Shown here: piece by piece, positions 58,988-64,000 of the stretch
How the letters are laid out: every line of letters begins with the position of its first letter
How positions within the stretch are numbered: the first letter of the stretch is position 1
Source of the DNA: Clostridiales bacterium
GTDB lineage: Bacteria > Bacillota > Clostridia > Oscillospirales > Oscillospiraceae
Direction of reading: 5' to 3'
Length of the DNA stretch: 64,000 nt
NCBI GenBank assembly: GCA_021202515.1
Contig: JAJQCW010000057.1
Span: forward strand, 21,296 to 85,295
Position numbers and translations under genes: made by a program
Notes under the pieces: model-generated
Told to the model about the DNA's origin: nothing
The model's database searches: none
The model's input: only the letters and a program-made list of their open reading frames with translations

Positions 58988-60754
58988 TCAGTTGGTGGTG
59001 GTCGTCGTGGTGGTGGTCGTGTCGTCAGTGGTGGTCGTTGTGCCGTCGCCGGTTGACGTACCTGTGGACGTGCCGTCACCTGACGTACTGTCGCTGGCAG
59101 TGGCCGTGTCGTCGGTGGTGGTGGTCGTCTCCTTCTTCTTGGTGCCCACATAGACGATCTCGTCGTGCTTGGAGTAGACGCTGTACGCCTCCTCTGTCTC
59201 AGAAATCAGATTGCCGTCACCATCGTACACCTGGCGGTAGGTCTGCACCTTATAGCCGTTCTCGCCCTTCTGGGTGACGGTGGACTCCCCCTCGTACTGG
59301 CTGGAGTCCTCCTTGGTGATGGTGCTGTAGTAGGTGGTATCCAGCGTCTCGCTGACCATCTTCACATAGTTTTCGTTGGTCTTGGTGCCCAGAATGGTGA
59401 CGGTCAGGTAGCCGTCGGCGTAGTCCGCCACGATTTTGATGGGATAAACCGTGTTGTTGCAGAACTGATAATCCGGCCCGCCCCAGGAGACGGTGGCGTC
59501 CAGCCCCAGGTCGATGTAGCTGGAGGCATAGGTGTGGTTCTGCCGCTGGACGATCTCCAGGTTGGAATACAGACAGGCGGCGTAGAGCGTGGAGGACACT
59601 TGGCAAATGCCGCCGCCCAGCTCCTGGACGGTGTCGCCGTTCAGGTAGGCCGCGGCCTCCTTAAAGCCGTTGGCCGCCGTCCGCTCCCCCACGGTGTCGT
59701 TGTAGGAGAACACCTCGCCGCTGAGCAAAATCGTCCCACTGATTTTTTCCGCCGCCAGCTTCACGTTGGAGATGCGGTTGGTGGTGCCGCTGACCTTGGT
59801 GGTGTAGGTCCCCAGGTAGTTGGCGAACAGACCGTCCTCCAGCTTCTGGGTGGTGACCTCCGGCTCCTCGTAATCCAGGTCGATGGCCACGGTCTCGCCC
59901 TCCGCCGCCGCGTCCAGGGCGGTCTGCACGGTGTCCTTGTCAAAGCTGACGCCGGTGACAGATTCTACGATGGAATAGTCGTTCTCTGGGTCCAGGGTGG
60001 CGTTGGCAGCCTCCACGTAAAGCTCCTCATAGACCGCGTCCACGTCCACCGCTTCCACCGTCCCGGTGACCATGGGACAGTCAATGGCGCTTTCGTAGTC
60101 CCCCGCTTCGATGGCGGTTGTGAGCTGCTCCAGCAGTCCGTCCTCGTCCACGCTGTTGCCGGTGGTGCCCATGGTGAACACCAGTTGCCCGTCCTTCACC
60201 TCATAGCTGGTTTGTACGGTGGTGTTGATGTCCAGCAGGCCGCTGTCCTCCACCGCCTGGGCCAGGGCTTCGCTGTCCCCCACGGTGGGCAGCACCGTCC
60301 ACTGGGTGCCGAAGAGATACGCCCGCACCAAATAGGCTCCCCGGGTGAAAAAAGCTCGCTGGGTCAATGCGTCCTGTACCGCCGTCTCAATGTCCATGGT
60401 CAGGGACTCCCCCACGGCCACGGTGTAGTCCTCGCCGTTGGCGGTCACGGTGAGCTGGCTGTCGCTGTACCGGGCCTCAAAATCCGTCTCCAGCGCGGCG
60501 GTGGCCTCCTCCTGGTTCATGCCGCCCAGGGCTACGTCGTTCACCACTGTTTTGGGAAGGACCTGCGCCGTGTTCACCGCGGCGCACAGAGCGGTGTACC
60601 CGCCCAACAGCAGGACCAGCACCACGGCGGCAAGGATCAGCTTGCCCCGCGTCCCCAGGCCCAGGGTGACGCCTTTGGCCCGTTTGGGCTGGTGTTTTTC
60701 TTTCTGTTCGTCCAAACTCATTGCCTCCATCGCTTTGAAAAGGGGCCGATACAA
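58988..60754 (-). CDS. VanW-family exported protein (peptidoglycan-binding-like domains plus VanW)
   Basis: A 588-aa protein anchored by one N-terminal helix (about 37-60). Two YoaR/PG-binding-4-like repeats follow (about 70-300), then the VanW domain with ISNVKLAAEKISGTILLSGEVFSYNDTVGERTAANGF and GGGICQVSSTLYAACLYSNLEIVQRQNHTYASSYI (about 330-420), and a low-complexity Thr/Ser/Asp tail. VanW proteins occur in glycopeptide-resistance clusters and widely in Clostridia; they are cell-wall associated with unknown activity. The track start is TTG 60754 with GAAGGGG upstream; ATG 60721 is the alternative. No other van gene is near, so resistance is not implied. Confidence 0.88.
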   Translation of the reverse strand: MYRPLFKAMEAMSLDEQKEKHQPKRAKGVTLGLGTRGKLILAAVVLVLLLGGYTALCAAVNTAQVLPKTVVNDVALGGMNQEEATAALETDFEARYSDSQLTVTANGEDYTVAVGESLTMDIETAVQDALTQRAFFTRGAYLVRAYLFGTQWTVLPTVGDSEALAQAVEDSGLLDINTTVQTSYEVKDGQLVFTMGTTGNSVDEDGLLEQLTTAIEAGDYESAIDCPMVTGTVEAVDVDAVYEELYVEAANATLDPENDYSIVESVTGVSFDKDTVQTALDAAAEGETVAIDLDYEEPEVTTQKLEDGLFANYLGTYTTKVSGTTNRISNVKLAAEKISGTILLSGEVFSYNDTVGERTAANGFKEAAAYLNGDTVQELGGGICQVSSTLYAACLYSNLEIVQRQNHTYASSYIDLGLDATVSWGGPDYQFCNNTVYPIKIVADYADGYLTVTILGTKTNENYVKMVSETLDTTYYSTITKEDSSQYEGESTVTQKGENGYKVQTYRQVYDGDGNLISETEEAYSVYSKHDEIVYVGTKKKETTTTTDDTATASDSTSGDGTSTGTSTGDGTTTTTDDTTTTTTTTTN

Positions 60755-60798
60755 CGGGATATCCCCTTCAAGAAGAAGTCGTAATCAACACTGACGCT

Positions 60799-60827
60799 AT
60801 TATACCGCGTACCGGACAAGGCCGCAA
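60799..60827 (-). promoter_or_regulatory. Promoter of the VanW-family gene
   Basis: On the minus strand TTGCGG (60827-60822), 17-nt spacer, TATAAT (60804-60799), 45 bp before the TTG start. Confidence 0.7.
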
Positions 60828-61024
60828 GGCCCCAGCTCCGCCAAACAATGCCAAATTTCCACAAAAATGGGCGGGTGGGCAGAATTGGCTCTGTCACCCG
60901 TCCATTATACTGCCTTTCTGCGATAAAAGCAAGAAAAGTTCGCCAAATGGAAACCCAGCCCCCAGATCATGTTCCAGAGGCTTGCAATTTGTCGTTTTCC
61001 GTGGGTGGTTCTTTTCGGAGAACC

Positions 61025-61165
61025 GGGGCGCTGTTTTTCGGGGTCCCCGCCAAAGCTCAGCGAAGCGGGTTTGGTGGGGAGAGGAGGTGTGACGGAATGG
61101 ATGAGCTTTCGGCTTTCGCCGGAAGCGAGGGATATGAAGTCCACACCGACGAGGCGGCGGTTTGC
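61025..61165 (+). repeat. Family 4 composite repeat upstream of the toxin gene
   Basis: Stem CCCCGCCAAA (61045-61054) / TTTGGTGGGG (61070-61079), then GAGAGGAGGTG and a diverged version of the GCTTT-CGC-CGGAAG...GATATG block found at 49508. At one base pair the copy at 49416 has A-T where this one has C-G. Confidence 0.65.
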
Positions 61166-61201
61166 CCCCTTCACAGGGGCGCCTTCTTGCCCCTGATCTG
61201 A
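61097..61201 (+). CDS. Possible 34-aa leader ORF upstream of the holin-like toxin
   Basis: AGAGGAGGTGTGACGGA precedes ATG 61097, an excellent ribosome site, and a 34-codon ORF (MDELSAFAGSEGYEV...) ends at TGA 61199-61201, 20 bp before the toxin start and just ahead of its ribosome site. It lies in the family 4 repeat, whose other copy at 49496 gives a different frame-preserved peptide start (MSDLSRFARKGA). It could be a coupled leader or a chance ORF of the repeat. Confidence 0.35.
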   Translation: MDELSAFAGSEGYEVHTDEAAVCPLHRGAFLPLI

Positions 61202-61221
61202 AAAGAAAGGGGGCCTGCCTT

Positions 61222-61311
61222 ATGACGACTTCGGAATTTTATCAATTCTGTTTGGTAATCATCGGCTTGTGTGGGTTGTTTCTAACAATCTATTACAACA
61301 AAAAGAAGTAA
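61222..61311 (+). CDS. Putative holin-like type I toxin (29 aa)
   Basis: The product begins MTTSEFYQFCLVIIG and ends IYYNKKK: a 29-aa single-helix membrane peptide with a basic tail, the pattern of putative holin-like toxins (MTTYE...DKKK type) of Firmicutes type I systems. GGGGGCCTGCCTT precedes the ATG. The stop codon lies in a hairpin (61308-61341) that is the terminator of an antisense RNA, and a plus-strand terminator follows at 61428. Overproduction would be expected to depolarise the membrane; this is by family analogy. Too short for the ORF track. Confidence 0.75.
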   Translation: MTTSEFYQFCLVIIGLCGLFLTIYYNKKK

Positions 61312-61392
61312 CCGCCCATAGCCTTCCAAGCGAGCGGTTACATCTTGTAACTAACGAAAGGGGCTAACCGTTGTCGGACAGCGCCTGTTCTC
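61299..61392 (-). ncRNA. Antisense antitoxin RNA of the holin-like toxin
   Basis: From the minus-strand promoter at 61428-61399, transcription would start near 61392, cross the toxin 3' region and stop at the hairpin GTAACCGC/GCGGTTAC (61341-61308) followed by TTCTTTTT. The resulting RNA of about 90 nt is fully complementary to the toxin mRNA tail, the geometry of known type I modules. Confidence 0.7.
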
Positions 61393-61398
61393 ATGCTT

Positions 61399-61428
61399 AT
61401 TATAGCCCCTCAGCGGACGTTCTGTCAA
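61399..61428 (-). promoter_or_regulatory. Promoter of the antisense antitoxin RNA
   Basis: On the minus strand TTGACA (61428-61423), 18-nt spacer, TATAAT (61404-61399): both hexamers perfect. Confidence 0.85.
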
Positions 61429-61449
61429 GTCCCCGGCTGGGGGCTTTTT
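61428..61449 (+). terminator. Terminator of the toxin mRNA
   Basis: AGTCCCC/GGGGGCT stem with a GGCT loop followed by TTTTT. It overlaps the -35 of the antisense promoter, so the two RNAs share about 90 bp. Confidence 0.65.
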
Positions 61450-61589
61450 GCTTTGCATCTGCTGAACCTTTTGTTCTGAAAAGGCGACCACCCACACCAG
61501 ATTTCTCCGGTTCGGGCGGTCTATTGTAAGCCTTATGGCTTGGGGCCTATTGAAAACCGTGTTTACTGGGGAAAAGCGTTGAGCTAAAA

Positions 61590-61619
61590 GCTAACCATTC
61601 ATTGCTAATTGCAAATTGT
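61590..61619. repeat. Short GCAATTTGCAAT-type repeat
   Basis: CATTCATTGCTAATTGCAAA just before the stop of the beta-helix lipoprotein; same words as at 611-640 in inverse orientation. The rest of 61450-61589 shows no feature I can support. Confidence 0.5.
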
Positions 61620-63674
61620 TCACGGTTCCTCCACCTGGAAATCCTCCCAGGCGTCCACAGAGGACGCGCCGGAGACATCCGCGCTGTCAGAGTAGCTCTC
61701 CACGGTGACGGTGTAGGCGCTGGTGCCTTCCACGTAGACGGTGCCGTCGCTGCCCACGACGGAGACAGTGTTGCCGCTTTCGTCCACGATGGTCCCTGCG
61801 CACTGAAGCTCGGTCAGGACGCTGTCGCCGGTGACCACCCAGGTGCTGGTGGAGTCGATATAGAGGTTAGCGTAACCGCTGCCGCCGTCCCCGGCGTTGG
61901 ATTCATCGTCCACCACCGCGCCGGTCAGGGTGCTGCCCTCGGTCAGGTAGAAGTCCAGTTGGCTGATGGTGTCCCAGATCACATCGCCCTCCAGCGCCTG
62001 GTCGATGGCGGTAAAATTGCAGTCCGCGCCGTTGGAGCCGGTGGATCCCCACCCTCTGGCGTTGCTGTTGCCGGTGCATTTCAGCAGGAAGTCGCTGTCG
62101 GCGGCATAGGTGATATCCACGCCGGAAATGATGAAGGTGGATTCGGTGTTGGTGGTGTAGAACATGCCGCCGTTTGCTGCGGTCAGGCTGCCGCCCACCA
62201 TCTCAAAGGTGCTGTTGCCCTCCTCGGAGTCACCGGACATGCTCTGGTAGAGGATGACGTTCCAGGTGCAGTCGTTTTGCTCGGAATCGGCCATGGCACC
62301 GGACAGGTCGCAGTCGAACAGCCGGATGGTGTTCAGACCCTCGATGCAGATGGCCTCGGAGCCGGTGGCGGTGAGCGTAGCGTCATTGACGGTGATATCC
62401 GCGGTGCTATACACGGCGGGGGAGCCGGTGCCGTTGGAGGTGTAGCTGCCACCGTCCACCACCATGGTGCCGCTGCCCCGGTCAGAGCGGATGGCGGCGG
62501 AGGACTCGCCGGAGGTCTCCACGGTCAGGTCCCAGGCGTAAAGGGTGCCGCCCCCGGCCACGTGGATGCCGCCGGAGGTGTCCTGCTGGGTGGTGATGGC
62601 AGTGTCGGAGACGTAGACCACGCCGTCGCCGTAGGCGAACACGCCAGCGCCGCCCGCCGCGTTGGTGGTGATGATGCTGTCCTCAATGGTCAGCGTCCCC
62701 AGAGCCGCCAGCGCAGCAGCTCCCACGCCGTAGAAGCTGGAGTTGTCGCCGCCGGTGCTGTCATCGGAGGTGCGGGTGATGGTCACGTTGTCCAGGTCCA
62801 CGGTGATGCCCTCGGTGGCCACCAGTACGGCGTTTTCGTCGGTGCCGGTGCTGGTCAGTTCGGTGTCGGAAACGCTGGTGTCCTCGGTGTACTCGTTGGC
62901 CGCGTCGTAGTCGTCCACGCCGGAGGACTGGCTGCTGTCGCCGCCCATGTCGCCGCCTGCGGTGCCGGTATCGCCGGAGGAGATGGTGACGCTCTCCGCC
63001 ACGCCGTCAGAACCTACCACGATGGTCACAGTGTCCCCCAGGGACAAGTCCTGATAGGTCAGCGTCTCGCTCATGCTACCCATGCCGCCGCCGCCCATGT
63101 CGGAGGGCATGGAGCCGCTGTTGCCGGAAGGTGCTTCTCCGCCGTCACCGGAAGGCATTTCCCCGCCTGCGCCGTCGGGCAGGTCGTCGGGGACCTCGCC
63201 GCCCTCGGCGGCAGCGTCGTCCTCGCTGTCGTCAGTGGTTTCGGCAGCATCATTCACTTCGGCGGAAGTCTCGGAGAGGACGGTGTTGCCGTTGCCAGTG
63301 GCAGTATTGGCTTCGGCGCTGTCGTCGGAAGTTGTGCTGTCACTGTCGGTACTTTCCCCGTCATCGGAAGGGGCCTCCCCGTCCGGGACGGAGCCGCCGC
63401 CGGAGGTCATGTCGCCGCCGCCCATGCCGCCCTCGCGGGTGAAGGTGGTGTCCTCGGAGTAGGGAATTTCCACTTCCTCGTCGTCGTCGGTGGTGATGGT
63501 GATGCTTTCCAGCGTCAGAGCGATGACGGTGCCCGTGTAGGTGGTGGAAGCGTCGGTTTCCCCGGCGACACTGGTATCTTCGCTGTCAGTGTCGGCGGAG
63601 GAGGTCGTGCTGCCGCAGGCCGCCAGGCTCAGCGCCATGGCCAGGGCCAGCACCAGACTGAGAATTTTTTTCAT
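61620..63674 (-). CDS. Large exported lipoprotein with beta-helix domain
   Basis: A 684-aa lipoprotein: signal peptide with lipobox LAAC (Cys20), a small beta domain containing ITITTDDDEEVEIPYSEDTTF, a low-complexity Asp/Ser/Gly/Met linker of about 160 residues (GGEMPSGDGGEAPSG), and from about 260 to the end a right-handed parallel beta-helix with regular turns (GAGVFAYGDGVVYVSDTAITT, GGIHVAGGGTLYAWDL). This type is frequent and poorly studied in gut Clostridia; a surface adhesin or glycan-binding role is inferred. ATG 63674 follows GAGGTG; the track start adds 20 codons. Cysteines are rare. The plus ORF 61602-63746 is a shadow. Confidence 0.8.
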   Translation of the reverse strand: MKKILSLVLALAMALSLAACGSTTSSADTDSEDTSVAGETDASTTYTGTVIALTLESITITTDDDEEVEIPYSEDTTFTREGGMGGGDMTSGGGSVPDGEAPSDDGESTDSDSTTSDDSAEANTATGNGNTVLSETSAEVNDAAETTDDSEDDAAAEGGEVPDDLPDGAGGEMPSGDGGEAPSGNSGSMPSDMGGGGMGSMSETLTYQDLSLGDTVTIVVGSDGVAESVTISSGDTGTAGGDMGGDSSQSSGVDDYDAANEYTEDTSVSDTELTSTGTDENAVLVATEGITVDLDNVTITRTSDDSTGGDNSSFYGVGAAALAALGTLTIEDSIITTNAAGGAGVFAYGDGVVYVSDTAITTQQDTSGGIHVAGGGTLYAWDLTVETSGESSAAIRSDRGSGTMVVDGGSYTSNGTGSPAVYSTADITVNDATLTATGSEAICIEGLNTIRLFDCDLSGAMADSEQNDCTWNVILYQSMSGDSEEGNSTFEMVGGSLTAANGGMFYTTNTESTFIISGVDITYAADSDFLLKCTGNSNARGWGSTGSNGADCNFTAIDQALEGDVIWDTISQLDFYLTEGSTLTGAVVDDESNAGDGGSGYANLYIDSTSTWVVTGDSVLTELQCAGTIVDESGNTVSVVGSDGTVYVEGTSAYTVTVESYSDSADVSGASSVDAWEDFQVEEP

Positions 63675-63878
63675 AGATACACCTCGTTGAAAGAATATTG
63701 GTTGGTCAACTTGGTGGGGACAGGGTCCTCCCACTGCTGTACGTAGTATATGCGCCCAAACTTAAACGAGGATGAAACCGCTCACCTGCAATAGCGCCAC
63801 ATCTGAGAGGAAAATTTCGCGCCGCTTTGTGCAGTTTTCCTTCCAGACAAAAAAGCGCTGCACCGACAGGCGCAGCGC

Positions 63879-64000
63879 TTGAGCCTGTCGTAAAACGACA
63901 GGCTCTCGACCAAAATCACGGATTTTGGTCGAAAATGCGGCCCCAGCAGCGCACATCGTCGCCGCAAGCTCCATATCGCTCCCTTCCGCGCAAAGCGCGA
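63879..64000 (-). repeat. Family 4 composite repeat (both parts, cut by window edge)
   Basis: On the minus strand GGAGCGATATGGAGCTTG (matching 49508-49543 over 36 bases) leads into GGGGCCGCAT, CGACCAAAATC...GATTTTGGTCG and CCTGTCG...CGACAGG (matching 26511-26584). It shows that the two parts belong to one longer element. Confidence 0.75.

Noticed and set aside
58988-60754. Vancomycin resistance locus, from the VanW-family gene
   Set aside because: VanW-domain proteins are common in Clostridia and no vanA/B-type ligase, vanH, vanX, vanR or vanS lies in the window.
61602-63746. 714-aa plus-strand ORF opposite the beta-helix lipoprotein
   Set aside because: Gly/Val/Ala/His-rich shadow; the minus-strand frame has a signal peptide, lipobox and ribosome site.
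63762-63974. 70-aa and 61-aa minus ORFs near the window end
   Set aside because: They are translations of the family 4 hairpin repeat and lack ribosome sites.

Overview
The window looks like a chromosome segment from a high-GC, anaerobic, spore-forming gut Clostridium-group bacterium of the Oscillospiraceae type (Oscillibacter, Flavonifractor or Lawsonibacter-like). This rests on strong AGGAGG ribosome binding sites, GC-rich codons with AT-rich promoters, a SpoIIQ-type sporulation protein, Glu/Asp/Thr-rich lipoproteins, cobalamin and manganese riboswitches, and a giant acyl-CoA-dehydratase-activase protein typical of strict anaerobes. The genus is inference. I saw no rRNA, tRNA, CRISPR array, phage or transposase gene.

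Layout. 0.1-2 kb: LURP-one-like protein and a family 2 glycosyltransferase. 2-5.8 kb (minus): cobalamin-riboswitch operon for a small membrane-anchored beta domain protein, a BtuF-like lipoprotein and a secreted CbiK chelatase lipoprotein. 6-11.5 kb: folC, a zinc-ribbon/Ig-like membrane protein and a complete TRAP transporter. 11.5-12.1 kb: a repeat cluster. 12-18.6 kb: DUF3592 protein, HAD phosphatase, orphan histidine kinase, DUF1385 protein, prmC and a YcxB-like protein. 18.8-23.3 kb: recA-recX, rimO, pgsA and a small protein. 23.3-26.2 kb: manganese riboswitch with mntP, spoIIQ-like gene, a 50-aa ORF, a small membrane protein and a DUF2089 regulator. 26.7-35 kb: envelope lipid cluster of two GT8 glycosyltransferases, two PlsC-type acyltransferases and a 1453-aa plasmalogen-synthase-like (PlsA-like) protein. 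35.4-46.8 kb: secA, pgeF, an orphan peptide-type binding lipoprotein, fused purL and two tandem HAD phosphatases. 46.8-53.1 kb: aroF-aroB-aroA-aroC-pheA behind a leader with a Phe/Tyr/Trp-rich leader peptide and a terminator. 53.3-55.2 kb: rpsB-tsf. 55.3-60.8 kb (minus): aldo/keto reductase, larC, two small proteins and a VanW-family protein. 61-64 kb: a holin-like type I toxin with antisense RNA, a beta-helix lipoprotein and repeats.

The main non-genic theme is a set of dispersed hairpin repeats: (1) about 230-bp elements with GGTTATCC-type terminal inverted repeats built from short hairpins; (2) about 70-bp TGTAGGGGCGGCC palindromes; (3) a 170-bp repeat carrying family 2 and a GCGCCGG palindrome, present twice around a family 1 element; (4) composite repeats with AGCCAAA/TTTGGCT and GACCAAAATC hairpins; (5) short GCAATGTGCAAT repeats. 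A module of family 1 also sits in frame, twice, inside a GT8 gene and forms the 3' end of the PlsA-like gene. That, the aromatic leader-peptide attenuator, the B12-controlled extracellular chelatase operon and the lipid cluster are the observations I would follow first. All assignments come from reading the sequence and remembered family features; no database search was run.
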